Positions 32,456 through 41,401 of a stretch of 64,000 bases of DNA are shown here, piece after piece. The stretch is from Polaromonas sp. Lineage in GTDB: Bacteria > Pseudomonadota > Gammaproteobacteria > Burkholderiales > Burkholderiaceae_C. The position numbers and the translations under genes were made by a program. The stretch is taken from NCBI RefSeq assembly GCF_016185115.1, contig NZ_JACPOF010000029.1:312530-376529 (forward strand), in the 5' to 3' direction. Numbering within the stretch: the first letter of the stretch is position 1; each line of letters begins with the position of its first letter. Under the pieces are notes generated by a model. The model was not told where the DNA came from. It searched no databases and worked only from the letters and a program-made list of their open reading frames with translations.

Positions 32456-32773
32456 TCAGGCCTTAGGTACGTCTGGGATGAGGCAAGCCTCGGCCACCTG
32501 CAACTCATTGTCTTTGGCAAAGTTGATGACAAAGTCCCAGGCCATGGGCTCGGCATCGCGCAGTTCGGCATTAACGACCACGCACTTCACGCCATTGACG
32601 ACTGTGGGCACGCACCATGGCGAGTAAGTGAGGTGACTGCCCGGCTGGGGGCCGCCGGGGCGGAAATGGCTCATCACGCCACACAACCTGTCGGCCCAGT
32701 CGCTGGGCCTGAAGGTTTTGCCGTCTAGGGTAACGCCCTGGATAAAGACTTCTTTGGCGGAGTTGGAGACCAT
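32456..32773 (-). CDS. DUF3579 family protein
   Basis: The 105-residue protein matches DUF3579, a small betaproteobacterial family of unknown function. The patterns are KEVFIQGVTLDGKTFRPSDWADRLCGVMS and YSPWCVPTVVNGVKCVVVNAEL. The gene commonly lies beside arginine biosynthesis genes, as here, where it is divergent from argD. The ATG giving MVSNSAKE is used; a longer frame adds 20 non-typical residues. A TCTTATATAAGA palindrome lies 69 bp upstream. Confidence 0.85.
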   Translation of the reverse strand: MVSNSAKEVFIQGVTLDGKTFRPSDWADRLCGVMSHFRPGGPQPGSHLTYSPWCVPTVVNGVKCVVVNAELRDAEPMAWDFVINFAKDNELQVAEACLIPDVPKA

Positions 32774-32841
32774 CTGATGGAGGGTTTTTGCGTGCCGTGG
32801 GGGTGGGATACCGCCCCTTGTTGCAGCGCACAACGATTGTA

Positions 32842-32853
32842 TCTTATATAAGA
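32842..32853. promoter_or_regulatory. TCTTATATAAGA palindrome (second copy)
   Basis: A perfect 12-bp palindrome lies immediately upstream of TACAAT (minus strand, 32836-32841), a likely -10 of the DUF3579 gene. The identical palindrome occurs at the gntR/mdh promoters (55562-55573). Confidence 0.6.
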
Positions 32854-32950
32854 CTGACTACTGGTTTATGCAAGCGGTACCGACCAATGTTCGCTTCATT
32901 GCTGTGATGAGTAATCGTCACAAATGCACTGTATCTATGCGCCTAAAATC

Positions 32951-32985
32951 AAAGCCAGCCCGCGCTTTGTTGCGGGTTTGCTTTT
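32951..32985 (+). promoter_or_regulatory. terminator-like hairpin in the argD leader
   Basis: CCCGC (32959-32963) pairs with GCGGG (32972-32976), and an outer AAAGC pairs with GCTTT, followed by CTTTTT. It ends about 25 bp before the argD start and just downstream of TAAAAT (32944-32949), a candidate -10. It may be an attenuator-type structure in the leader. Confidence 0.45.
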
Positions 32986-33010
32986 TCACCGAACAGCACC
33001 GGAGTTTTGA

Positions 33011-34225
33011 ATGACCGCAGCACCGTCCAAGCACATAGAAGCCGCCTCCCCCCACGTGATGAACACCTATGGCCGCCTGCCCATCGCGTTGTCGCACGGC
33101 CAGGGCTGCCGCGTCTGGGACGTCAACGGCAAGGAATACATCGATGCGCTGGGCGGCATTGCCGTCAACACCGTGGGCCACAACCATCCCAGGCTGGTGC
33201 CGGCGCTGCAGGACCAGATCGGCAAGCTCATACACACCTCCAACTACTACCACGTGCCCCTGCAGGAAGCACTGGCCAAAAAGCTGGTCGAGCTCTCAGG
33301 CATGGAGAACGTGTTTTTCTGCTCCACCGGGCTGGAGGCCAATGAAGCCGCCCTGAAGCTGGCGCGCAAGTTCGGCCATGACAAGGGCATAGACCGGCCT
33401 GAAGTGGTCGTCTATGAAAAAGCCTTTCATGGCCGCAGCATCGCCACACTGAGCGCCACCGGCAACCCAAAAGTACAGGCCGGCTTCGGCCCGCTGGTTG
33501 AGGGTTTTATCCGCGTGCCGCTCAACGATGTGGATGCGCTCAAGAAGGCGACAGCTGGCAACAGGAATGTCGTGGCCGTGTTTTTTGAAGCCATCCAGGG
33601 CGAAGGCGGCATCCACAGCATGACCGACGACTACCTGCGCGATGTACGCAAGCTGTGCGACGAGAACGACTGGCTGCTGATGATCGATGAAGTGCAATGC
33701 GGCATGGGCCGCACCGGCAAATGGTTTGCGCACCAGTGGGCCGGCATCAAGCCCGATGTCATGCCGCTGGCCAAGGGCCTGGGCTCCGGCGTGCCGGTGG
33801 GCGCGGTGGTCGCAGGCCCCAAGGCCGCCAAAATTTTCCAGCCCGGCAATCATGGCTCCACCTTCGGCGGCAACCCGCTGGCCATGCGCGCCGGGCTTGA
33901 AACGATTGCCATCATGGAAGAAGAAGGCCTGCTGGCCAATGCGGTCAAGGTCGGTGAGCACATGCGCGCCACACTGGGCCATGCACTCGAAGGCGAAACG
34001 GGCCTGAAGGAAATCCGCGGCCGCGGCCTGATGCTGGGGATTGAACTCAAGGTGCCCTGCGGCGAGATCCTGTCACGCGCGGCAGAAAAAGGCCTGCTAC
34101 TCAGCGTGACTGCAGACACCGTGATCCGCATGGTGCCGTCGCTGACCATGACAACCGCCGAGGCCGATGAGGTCGTGGCCATCCTGGTGCCGCTGATCAA
34201 GCAGTTTTTGAAAGAAAAAGCATGA
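33011..34225 (+). CDS. argD: acetylornithine aminotransferase
   Basis: ArgD converts N-acetylglutamate semialdehyde and glutamate to N-acetylornithine and 2-oxoglutarate, using PLP, in arginine synthesis; many members also serve lysine synthesis. The 404-residue class III aminotransferase shows YIDALGGIAVNTVGHNHP, FCSTGLEANEAALKLAR, EKAFHGRS, LMIDEVQCGMGRTGK and the PLP lysine in PLAKGLGSG. The last four bases overlap argF (ATGA). Confidence 0.95.
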   Translation: MTAAPSKHIEAASPHVMNTYGRLPIALSHGQGCRVWDVNGKEYIDALGGIAVNTVGHNHPRLVPALQDQIGKLIHTSNYYHVPLQEALAKKLVELSGMENVFFCSTGLEANEAALKLARKFGHDKGIDRPEVVVYEKAFHGRSIATLSATGNPKVQAGFGPLVEGFIRVPLNDVDALKKATAGNRNVVAVFFEAIQGEGGIHSMTDDYLRDVRKLCDENDWLLMIDEVQCGMGRTGKWFAHQWAGIKPDVMPLAKGLGSGVPVGAVVAGPKAAKIFQPGNHGSTFGGNPLAMRAGLETIAIMEEEGLLANAVKVGEHMRATLGHALEGETGLKEIRGRGLMLGIELKVPCGEILSRAAEKGLLLSVTADTVIRMVPSLTMTTAEADEVVAILVPLIKQFLKEKA

Positions 34226-35154
34226 ACGCGCCTGCAAAACCCATCAAGCATTACCTTCAGTTCAGCGACCTGACTGCGGACGAATACGCTTACCTGTTCG
34301 AACGCGCCGCGCTGATCAAGAAAAAATTCAAGGCCTACGAAAAACACCAGCCGCTGGTGGATCGCACCATGGTCATGATTTTCGAGAAGGCGTCCACGCG
34401 CACCCGCGTGAGTTTTGAAGCCGGCATGTACCAGCTCGGCGGCACCGTGGTCAACCTGACCACGGAAGGCAGCCAGCTGGGCCGTGCCGAACCGATTGAA
34501 GACAGCGCCAGGGTCATCAGCCGCATGGTCGACATCGTGATGATCCGCACCTACGAGCAGGACAAGATAGACCGCTTTGCCGAGCATTCGCGGGTGCCCG
34601 TCATCAACGGCCTGACCAACGAGTTTCACCCCTGCCAGATCCTGGCCGACATCTTCACCTACATCGAGCACCGTGGATCCATCAAGGGCAAGACGGTCGC
34701 GTGGATAGGCGACGGCAACAACATGGCCAACACCTGGCTGCAGGCCAGCGAAATCCTGGGCTTCAAGGTGCACCTGAGCACGCCGGGAGGCTATGAAGTC
34801 GACCAGTCGCTGGCGGGCATACGCTCGGCGGAAAGCTACAAGGTCTTCAAGGACCCCATGGAAGCCTGCGCCGGCGCCGACCTTGTCACCACCGATGTCT
34901 GGACCAGCATGGGTTACGAGGCTGAAAACGAAGCGCGCAAGAAGGCTTTTGAAGACTGGTGTGTGGACACCGAGATGATGAAGGCCGCCAAACCGGATGC
35001 GCTCTTCATGCACTGCCTGCCCGCGCATCGCGGCGAAGAAGTGGAGGCTGACGTCATTGACGGACCGCAGTCTGTGGTGTGGGATGAGGCTGAAAACAGG
35101 ATGCACGTGCAAAAGGCACTCATGGAGTACCTTTTGCTCGGGCGGCTCGCATGA
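34222..35154 (+). CDS. argF: ornithine carbamoyltransferase
   Basis: ArgF makes citrulline from ornithine and carbamoyl phosphate. The 310-residue protein has the carbamoyl-phosphate motif FEKASTRTRVSFE, the HPCQILAD motif, DVWTSMGYE and the catalytic-cysteine loop MHCLPAHRGEEV. It ends QKALMEYLLLGRLA. It is coupled to argD. A second, divergent copy of its final 22 codons follows at 35250-35315. Confidence 0.96.
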   Translation: MNAPAKPIKHYLQFSDLTADEYAYLFERAALIKKKFKAYEKHQPLVDRTMVMIFEKASTRTRVSFEAGMYQLGGTVVNLTTEGSQLGRAEPIEDSARVISRMVDIVMIRTYEQDKIDRFAEHSRVPVINGLTNEFHPCQILADIFTYIEHRGSIKGKTVAWIGDGNNMANTWLQASEILGFKVHLSTPGGYEVDQSLAGIRSAESYKVFKDPMEACAGADLVTTDVWTSMGYEAENEARKKAFEDWCVDTEMMKAAKPDALFMHCLPAHRGEEVEADVIDGPQSVVWDEAENRMHVQKALMEYLLLGRLA

Positions 35155-35249
35155 AATGCGGGACGACGGCGCGCCAGCGCCGGCATCATGTTTCGGTGCG
35201 GGCTCATGTGCGCAACGCGCACGTTAAGCAGCCAACGGCTGCGTGCCGG

Positions 35250-35315
35250 AACCAAAATCGCATGCACGTGCAGAAGGCACTGATGGAGTATTTGCTGCCG
35301 GGCAAGCTTGCCTGA
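35250..35315 (+). pseudogene. duplicated 3' tail of argF
   Basis: This stretch translates as NQNRMHVQKALMEYLLPGKL-A and then stop. It repeats the last codons of the intact argF that ended 95 bp earlier. The two copies differ at many third positions but only at a few residues, so the remnant was once under coding selection. The 95-bp stretch between them has no coding signal I recognise. Confidence 0.8.
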
Positions 35316-35354
35316 ACACTGCGTTCAAATGACGGTCCAGGCAGCGGCGCACCC

Positions 35355-36272
35355 ATGAACTTCAACACCCTGGACCTCAACCTGCTGCAGGTGTTTGACG
35401 CCTTGATGCGCACGCGCAGCGTGACGCTGGCGGGTGAAAAAATCGGGCTGTCGCAATCGGCTACCAGCAACTCGCTGCAGCGCCTGCGCGATGCCCTGGG
35501 CGACCCGCTTTTCGTACGTACGCCCAAAGGCATGGAGCCCTCGCCCCTGGCCATGGAACTCGAGATCCCCATCCGCAACACGCTGGACCAGTTGCGCGAC
35601 ACCCTGCAGCGCACCCGCGTTTTTGAACCTTCAACGGCCACACACACCTTCAGGCTGCTCCTCAGCGACATCGCGCAGCAGCAGCACATGCCGCTGATGG
35701 TGTCTGAAATGCGCAGGCAGGCGCCGGGGGTCACGCTGGAGACCATGGCGCTGCCCCTGCGCGAAGCCAAACAGGCGATGGTGGACGGTGAACTGGACCT
35801 GGCCATGGGCTTCCTGCCGGACCTGGGGGCGGACTTTCACCGCCAGTCCCTGTTTGCAGAAACCTGGACCTGCGTGGTCAGCAAGGACCACCCTACCATA
35901 GGCGAGACGCTGACCGAGGCCGAATACATCGCCGCGTCGCACATCTCCTATCACCCCGCGGTGTCCATTCATTCGGTGCTGGACCAGTTGCTGGTAGCCC
36001 AGTTCTCGTCCAAAGGCATCAAGCGCAAGATCGGGCTGTCCGTGCCCTACTGGATAGGCCTGGCATCGACCATCGCCGCCTGCGACCTGATATTGACGGC
36101 GCCGGTCGGTCCCGCGCTGTCCATGACCCGGCTGGCCAACGTGCGCATCGTCCCCCTGCCCTTCGACCTGCCGAAGATCGATCTCTGCATGCAGTGGCAC
36201 GCGCGCATGCACCGCGACCCGGCCAACCAGTGGTTTCGCAACCTCTGCTCTACAAGCTACCGCGTTCGCTAG
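35355..36272 (+). CDS. LysR family transcriptional regulator
   Basis: A 305-residue LysR-type regulator. The winged HTH (about residues 5-64) contains LLQVFDALMRTRSVTLAGEKIGLSQSATSNSLQRLRDALGDPLFVRTPKGM. The effector domain follows from about residue 90. It resembles the NodD/NahR/PcaQ-like subgroup that controls catabolic genes. It lies upstream of a Bug protein and an aldehyde dehydrogenase on the same strand, and is the likely regulator of this block. The effector is unknown. Confidence 0.9.
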   Translation: MNFNTLDLNLLQVFDALMRTRSVTLAGEKIGLSQSATSNSLQRLRDALGDPLFVRTPKGMEPSPLAMELEIPIRNTLDQLRDTLQRTRVFEPSTATHTFRLLLSDIAQQQHMPLMVSEMRRQAPGVTLETMALPLREAKQAMVDGELDLAMGFLPDLGADFHRQSLFAETWTCVVSKDHPTIGETLTEAEYIAASHISYHPAVSIHSVLDQLLVAQFSSKGIKRKIGLSVPYWIGLASTIAACDLILTAPVGPALSMTRLANVRIVPLPFDLPKIDLCMQWHARMHRDPANQWFRNLCSTSYRVR

Positions 36273-36463
36273 CCGCCACCTTCCCTTTGCCGCCACCGCC
36301 TCGCTGGCGTCTGTCACAGCCGCAAATCGGGCGCGTCGATTTGTACTATGGACCCAATCCATTTGATTCCGTGGCTCGCCCATCCTACGATCACGCCTCG
36401 ACACGTCAGGCTGGTCCATCAGCCGCGGCACGATCAATACAACAAGCGGACTGGAGACAAAAC

Positions 36464-37387
36464 ATGCGACCGAATTTTTACGGACTGGCGTTGGCAATGC
36501 TTGCAGGCCTTGCCAGCACCCTTGCAGCCCCGGTGCTTGCGCAACAAGCGGCCTATCCCGCCAGGCCGATAAAACTGGTCGTCGCTTTCGCCGCGGGCGG
36601 CATCGCCGATTCAGTGGCGCGGCAGATCGGCGTCAAGCTCAGCGCCCGGCTGGGCCAGCCTGTGGTAGTTGAAAACCGCGGCGGCGCAGGCGGCAATATC
36701 GGCGCAAAGACGGTGTCAGGCGCCGAGCCCGATGGCCATACGCTGCTGGTGACCACAGCCGCGCTTGCCGTCAATGCCAGCCTTTACAAAAGCCCGGGGT
36801 ACACCGTGACGGACTTTGTGCCCATCGCGCTGGCTGCCTCGACCCCTAACCTCTTCGCCACCAATGCAGCCAACCCGGCCACCAGCCTGAAAGACCTGGC
36901 GCGTGATTACAAGGGTCGCCAGTTCACGTACTCGACGGCAGGGATTGGCAGTTCATCGCACCTGACGGCCCACTACGTCTTCAGGAACCTGCTGGGCATG
37001 GATGCCGTGCATGTGCCCTACCAGGGCGGTGCACCTGCGGTCAATGCAGCCGTCGCTGGCCATGTCGATCTGGTGAGCGTCTCCATGCCGACGGCGATGA
37101 CCAACGTCAAGGCCGGCCGCCTCAAGGGCATTGCAGTTGCCAGCCTCAAGCGCGTCGACGCATTGCCCGGTGTTGCCACCGTCGCTGAATCAGGCTTTCG
37201 TGACTTTGAAGACAGGTCCTGGGTGGGCGTGCTGGCACCGGCAAAAACCAGTCCCGACATCGCGCGCCGCCTGAATGCAGAAATCAACGACATCATCCGC
37301 CAGCCCGACATGCGCGAGCAACTCGCCGCCGTCGGCTTTGAGCCCTCAACCGGATCGACCACCGAATTTGCGGACTACCTGAAATAG
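36464..37387 (+). CDS. Bug family substrate-binding protein, C-terminus cut by amber codon
   Basis: A 307-residue Bug/TctC-like periplasmic protein with signal peptide (MRPNFYGLALAMLAGLASTLAAPVLA) and the family motifs VVAFAAGGIADSVAR, VVVENRGGAGGNIGA, EPDGHTLLV and HVPYQGGAPAVN. GGAG precedes the ATG at 36464. The frame stops at TAG (37385-37387) directly after DYLK, yet the same frame continues with EVAKWSDIVKTTGFTIND and TGA (37442-37444). This is exactly the normal Bug C-terminus, so a nonsense change has removed the last 19 residues. Confidence 0.85.
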   Translation: MRPNFYGLALAMLAGLASTLAAPVLAQQAAYPARPIKLVVAFAAGGIADSVARQIGVKLSARLGQPVVVENRGGAGGNIGAKTVSGAEPDGHTLLVTTAALAVNASLYKSPGYTVTDFVPIALAASTPNLFATNAANPATSLKDLARDYKGRQFTYSTAGIGSSSHLTAHYVFRNLLGMDAVHVPYQGGAPAVNAAVAGHVDLVSVSMPTAMTNVKAGRLKGIAVASLKRVDALPGVATVAESGFRDFEDRSWVGVLAPAKTSPDIARRLNAEINDIIRQPDMREQLAAVGFEPSTGSTTEFADYLK

Positions 37388-37444
37388 GAAGTCGCGAAAT
37401 GGTCAGACATCGTCAAGACCACCGGCTTCACCATCAACGACTGA
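37388..37444 (+). pseudogene. severed C-terminal tail of the preceding Bug gene
   Basis: Eighteen codons in frame with the upstream Bug gene read EVAKWSDIVKTTGFTIND, followed by TGA. They match the closing helix of Bug proteins. They would be translated only if the TAG at 37385 were read through or suppressed. Confidence 0.75.
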
Positions 37445-37478
37445 ATCCCCTCATCCCAACTACTGACTGAAAGCACGC

Positions 37479-38981
37479 ATGCAGGAACTCCAGGAACGGC
37501 AAGCCGCCGCCACAACCCCCACACTTACACCGGCCACACCGGCAGCCTTGCCCCAGCACCGTGACCTCTACTACGCAGGCGCATGGCACAAGCCCCGGGG
37601 CGGTTACCTCGATACATTGAACCCCGGCACCGGCGAATCGCTGGGCCCCTGCGCAGAAGCCAACACCGCCGACATCAACGCGGCCGTGGCTGCAGCGCAC
37701 AAGGCCTTCCCCCAGTGGAGCCGTACCAAACCCGCCGACAGAGCCGTCATGCTGCGCAAGGTCGCTGCCATCCTGCGCGACAACGCGACAGAGCTGGCCA
37801 TGCTGGACGCCGTCAACTGTGGCAACCCGGTAGCCGAGATGACGCGTGATGTGCTCAATGCCGCTGCACAGTTCGATTTTTTTGCCGGCCTAGTCACCGA
37901 ACTGAAAGGCGACACCATGCCCATGGGCGAAGGCGTCGTGAACCTGTCGGTGCGTGAACCCTTCGGCGTCGTCGGCCGCATCGTGGCCTACAACCACCCG
38001 CTGATGTTCACCGCAGCCAAGAGCGCCGCGCCGCTGGCTGCCGGCAACACCGTCATCATGAAGCCGCCCTACCAGGCGCCCCTTTCGGCCTACCGCTTCA
38101 TGGAGCTGATAGACGGCATATTCCCGCCCGGCGTGATCAGCATCATGAGCGGCGGCACCGAGTGCGGCAGCGCACTGACGGCGCACCCCGATGTGCCCTA
38201 TGTGTCACTGATCGGCAGCGTGCCGACCGGCCGCGCAGTGGCCAGATCCGCCGCTGAAAAACTCAAGCATGTCTCACTGGAACTGGGCGGCAAGAACCCC
38301 TGCATCGTTTATGGCGATGCGGACATCGAGCGCGCCATCAAGGGCGCGATTGCGGGCATGAACTTCACCTGGTGCGGCCAGTCATGCGGTTCGACCTCGC
38401 GGCTCTTTCTGCACGAATCCATTCATGACGAAGTGGTGGCGGGCATCCTTAAAAAGATAGGCCACTACAAACCCGGCATCCCGACCGATCACGCCACCAC
38501 CATGGGCGCCATCGTCTCGCGCGCGCAGCAGCAAAAAATCATGGGTTACATCGAGCTCGCCCAGAAGGAAGGCGCGACGCTGGCCTATGGCGGAAAAATA
38601 CCTTCAGCCCCGGAACTGCAGGGCGGCTTTTACGTCGAGCCCACTGTTTTCACCGGCGTGTCGCAGGATATGAGAATTGCCAATGAAGAGGTTTTTGGCC
38701 CGGTACTGTCGGTGATTAAATGGAGCGATGAAGAAGCCATGTTCGAGCAGGTCAACCGTGTCGAGTACGGCCTGACCGCCGCCATCTTCACCAAAGACCT
38801 GGCAAAAGCGCACCGCACCGCATCACGCGTGCAGTCGGGTTTTATCTGGGTCAACAACGCAGGACCACATTTTCTCGGCACCGGTTATGGCGGCTACAAA
38901 CAGTCGGGCATAGGCCGTGAAGAATCGATTGAAGAACTGCTGTCGTTCACGCAAAGCAAGAACATCAACATCACGCTGTAA
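37479..38981 (+). CDS. NAD(P)-dependent aldehyde dehydrogenase
   Basis: A 500-residue aldehyde dehydrogenase. The oxyanion-hole Asn is in VAYNHPLMF, the catalytic Glu in LELGGKNPCIVYGDAD, the nucleophile Cys in WCGQSCGSTSR, and the terminal EEVFGPVLSVIKW segment is typical. It oxidises an aldehyde to an acid in the cytoplasm. Betaine aldehyde or semialdehyde-type enzymes are the nearest subfamilies, but the substrate is not readable. It is flanked on both sides by Bug genes. Confidence 0.9.
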   Translation: MQELQERQAAATTPTLTPATPAALPQHRDLYYAGAWHKPRGGYLDTLNPGTGESLGPCAEANTADINAAVAAAHKAFPQWSRTKPADRAVMLRKVAAILRDNATELAMLDAVNCGNPVAEMTRDVLNAAAQFDFFAGLVTELKGDTMPMGEGVVNLSVREPFGVVGRIVAYNHPLMFTAAKSAAPLAAGNTVIMKPPYQAPLSAYRFMELIDGIFPPGVISIMSGGTECGSALTAHPDVPYVSLIGSVPTGRAVARSAAEKLKHVSLELGGKNPCIVYGDADIERAIKGAIAGMNFTWCGQSCGSTSRLFLHESIHDEVVAGILKKIGHYKPGIPTDHATTMGAIVSRAQQQKIMGYIELAQKEGATLAYGGKIPSAPELQGGFYVEPTVFTGVSQDMRIANEEVFGPVLSVIKWSDEEAMFEQVNRVEYGLTAAIFTKDLAKAHRTASRVQSGFIWVNNAGPHFLGTGYGGYKQSGIGREESIEELLSFTQSKNINITL

Positions 38982-39005
38982 TTTTTTAAACAAGAAGGAG
39001 ACACC

Positions 39006-39983
39006 ATGAAACATTTCATCAAGCACGTCATTGCCATCGCTGCTGTGGCCCTGCTGCCCGTGGCGGCATCGGCACAGGCCTGGGCGCCGACCAAAGCCAT
39101 CACCTTTGTGGTGCCGGTTGCACCCGGCTCCAGCAATGACCTGATCGCCCGCATGCTGTCCGAAAAGCTGCCAGCGCGGCTCGGCCAGCCTGTGATTGTG
39201 GACAACCGCCCGGGCGCCAGCGGGCTGGTGGGTGCGTCCAGCGTGGCGCGCTCGCCTGCTGACGGTCACACCATCGTCATCGTGCCAAGTGACGTGTACA
39301 TGGCGCCCATCCTGTCGCCCAGGGCAGGCGGCGCCAATTTTGATGTGATCAAGGATTTCACGCCCATACTCACCGCGGGCAGCGCGCCGGTGCTCATCGT
39401 GGCGAGCCCGTCCATCAACGTCAAGACGCCGCAGGAGCTGGTCGCCTACCTGAAGAAAAACGGCGCCACCAGCTATGGCAGCCCCGGCACCGGCTCACCA
39501 ATGAACATCGCCGGTGAAATGCTCAAGCGTTCTACCGGCACACAACTCAACCATGTGCCTTACCGCGGTGTGTTGCCGGCCGTCAATGCCGTGCTGGCCG
39601 GCGAACTGCCGATCTCCATTGTGGCGCTGGCAGGTGCCGCACCACACATCGCGGCGGGCAAGCTGGTGCCTGTCGGTCTGGTGGAAAACAAACGGTCAGA
39701 GCTGATCCCCACGCTGCCGACCATGACGGAATCCGGTGTGCCCGGCGTCGAGACCGCAGTGTTCTTCCAGATCCTCGCACCTTCCGGTACACCAGCACCT
39801 GTCATCCAGCGCCTGAACACTGAAATCAATGCCATCCTGGCGACACCGGACTTCAAGGACAAGCTGCGCGGCATGGGCGTGCAGATCGCCGGTGGCAGCT
39901 CTGCCGATGCGGCAAAGCTGGCACGCGACACCTACGCACGCAACCAGCAGTTGGTCAGGGAACTGAAGATCACGGCCGAGTAA
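39006..39983 (+). CDS. Bug family periplasmic substrate-binding protein
   Basis: A 325-residue Bug/TctC-like protein with a signal peptide (MKHFIKHVIAIAAVALLPVAASAQ) and motifs VVPVAPGSSNDLIAR, VIVDNRPGASGLVGA, SPADGHTIV and HVPYRGVLPAVN. AAGGAGA precedes its ATG. It lies 24 bp after the aldehyde dehydrogenase, so it is probably cotranscribed. It ends YARNQQLVRELKITAE, a normal intact C-terminus, unlike its neighbour at 36464. Confidence 0.9.
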   Translation: MKHFIKHVIAIAAVALLPVAASAQAWAPTKAITFVVPVAPGSSNDLIARMLSEKLPARLGQPVIVDNRPGASGLVGASSVARSPADGHTIVIVPSDVYMAPILSPRAGGANFDVIKDFTPILTAGSAPVLIVASPSINVKTPQELVAYLKKNGATSYGSPGTGSPMNIAGEMLKRSTGTQLNHVPYRGVLPAVNAVLAGELPISIVALAGAAPHIAAGKLVPVGLVENKRSELIPTLPTMTESGVPGVETAVFFQILAPSGTPAPVIQRLNTEINAILATPDFKDKLRGMGVQIAGGSSADAAKLARDTYARNQQLVRELKITAE

Positions 39984-40006
39984 GGCCTGGCCCGGCAAGC
40001 GACCGC

Positions 40007-40489
40007 TTAGCCGGTTTTCAGGTCCAGCCTGACCTTGCTGACCAGGACGGCATCCTGGTCGCAGTAGACCCAGTCACCGGCCTCAAAGCGCACGTCGCCA
40101 AACTCAAGCGGTTCGCCTTTCACTGATGGTCTGGGCTCGCGGCTCCTGAGCGCCGTGACGCCCAGCGCCTTCACACCCAGGTCCAGTTCCCTGAGCTTGA
40201 CGGTGTCGCGGACGGCACCGTTGACAATCACACCGGCCCAGCCATTGCGCACCGCAATCGCAGCCAGCCTGTCGCCGAAGACGCCGATGCGCAACGAGCC
40301 ACTGCAGTCCACGACAAGCACGCGGCCTTCACCGGCCGTGCTGACAACTTCGTCTATGGGCCTGTGGTCCTCGGCCTGCAGTGGATAACACGGGCCAAAG
40401 AAACAATCACGCCCGCCGAAGTTGCGCCACTGCAGGTTGACGACCTGCGCGTCGAGGTTGGCGTCTGAGAGATTGGCAGTAGAAAACAC
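40007..40489 (-). CDS. rraA: RraA family protein
   Basis: The 160-residue protein has the RraA fold, with RVLVVDCSGSLRIGVFGDRLAAIAVRNGWAGVIVNGAVRD as the key stretch. E. coli RraA inhibits RNase E, while close relatives are class II pyruvate aldolases acting on 4-hydroxy-4-methyl-2-oxoglutarate. The conserved GDRLAxxA...NGAVRD is compatible with either. Its place after an SDR in a catabolic block leaves the aldolase role possible. The start is GTG, 2 bp after the SDR stop. Confidence 0.8.
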   Translation of the reverse strand: MFSTANLSDANLDAQVVNLQWRNFGGRDCFFGPCYPLQAEDHRPIDEVVSTAGEGRVLVVDCSGSLRIGVFGDRLAAIAVRNGWAGVIVNGAVRDTVKLRELDLGVKALGVTALRSREPRPSVKGEPLEFGDVRFEAGDWVYCDQDAVLVSKVRLDLKTG

Positions 40490-40491
40490 GT

Positions 40492-41256
40492 TTAGCCGCG
40501 CCCCACAAACGGCATCTTCGTCGCCATGATGGTCATGAACTGAACATTGGTCGACAGTGGCAGCGAGGCCATGTGCACCACGGCATCGGCCACTTCGGTG
40601 GCGTCCATCATGGGTTCGATGGCAATCTCGCCATTGGCCTGCGGCACGCCCTTGGCCATGCGTGCAGACAGCTCCGTCAGCGCGTTGCCGATGTCGATCT
40701 GCCCGCAGGCGATGTTGTACTTGCGGCCGTCAAGAGAGATTGATTTGGTCAGCCCCGTGATGGCATGTTTGGTGGAGGTGTAGGGGGCAGAGTTGGGCCG
40801 GGGCGCATGCGCCGAGATGGAGCCGTTGTTGATGATGCGCCCACCTTGGGGCTGCTGGTCTTTCATCATTTTGAAAGCGCCCTGCGCACAGAGGAACGAG
40901 CCGGTCAGGTTGACATTGACGATGTTCTGCCAGTGCTCGAAGTCAATGTCTTCAAAACCCTTGCCTATACCGCTGACGCCGGCGTTGTTGAACAGCACGT
41001 CGATGCGGCCAAACTTTTCGCCAATCCGGGCGAACAGCGCGTTTACCGATTCCGGATTGCCCACATCGGTGGCAACGGCCAGTGCGCGGGCCGAACCCGA
41101 CTCTTTGGCAACCGATTCCAGCAACTCCATGCGCCGGCCTGCCAGCACTACGCTGTAGCCTTCGCGTAAAAAGGCCAGCGCCACCGCCCTGCCTATGCCG
41201 GTGCCGGCACCCGTGACGAGTGCGACCTTGTTGCTGTTCCTGTCTGGTGAAGCCAT
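40492..41256 (-). CDS. short-chain dehydrogenase/reductase
   Basis: A 254-residue classical SDR. The cofactor motif is [12 protein letters not shown], with the NNAG motif in [12 protein letters not shown]. The catalytic triad region is [23 protein letters not shown], containing Ser and Tyr-x3-Lys. It reduces or oxidises a carbonyl/alcohol with NAD(P)H; the substrate is unknown. It heads a two-gene unit with rraA. The upstream spacer contains a repeat copy and a CACCTGAAAGGTG dyad. Confidence 0.9.
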   Translation of the reverse strand: MASPDRNSNKVALVTGAGTGIGRAVALAFLREGYSVVLAGRRMELLESVAKESGSARALAVATDVGNPESVNALFARIGEKFGRIDVLFNNAGVSGIGKGFEDIDFEHWQNIVNVNLTGSFLCAQGAFKMMKDQQPQGGRIINNGSISAHAPRPNSAPYTSTKHAITGLTKSISLDGRKYNIACGQIDIGNALTELSARMAKGVPQANGEIAIEPMMDATEVADAVVHMASLPLSTNVQFMTIMATKMPFVGRG

Positions 41257-41401
41257 TGCAACCTTGTCTTTTTGGGGATGACGAATTGTGCCCCAGCGCT
41301 GTTTCCCACTGGCCCGGCCCGCTACCTTCCCTGCACACCTGAAAGGTGCACACCAGTTTGCCGAATCGGCAGAACCGGAATTTGAGGATTGCTACAACCA
41401 A
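41257..41401. other. spacer upstream of the SDR gene
   Basis: Together with the adjoining repeat copy C this is a 318-bp gap without a gene. It holds a CACCT-GAA-AGGTG dyad at 41336-41348 (about 80 bp before the SDR start), which could be an operator. I see no other feature. Confidence 0.4.

Noticed and set aside
33850..35112. Long open frame antisense to argD/argF (420 codons)
   Set aside because: It mirrors two well-supported genes, has no family resemblance and is expected in GC-rich coding DNA.
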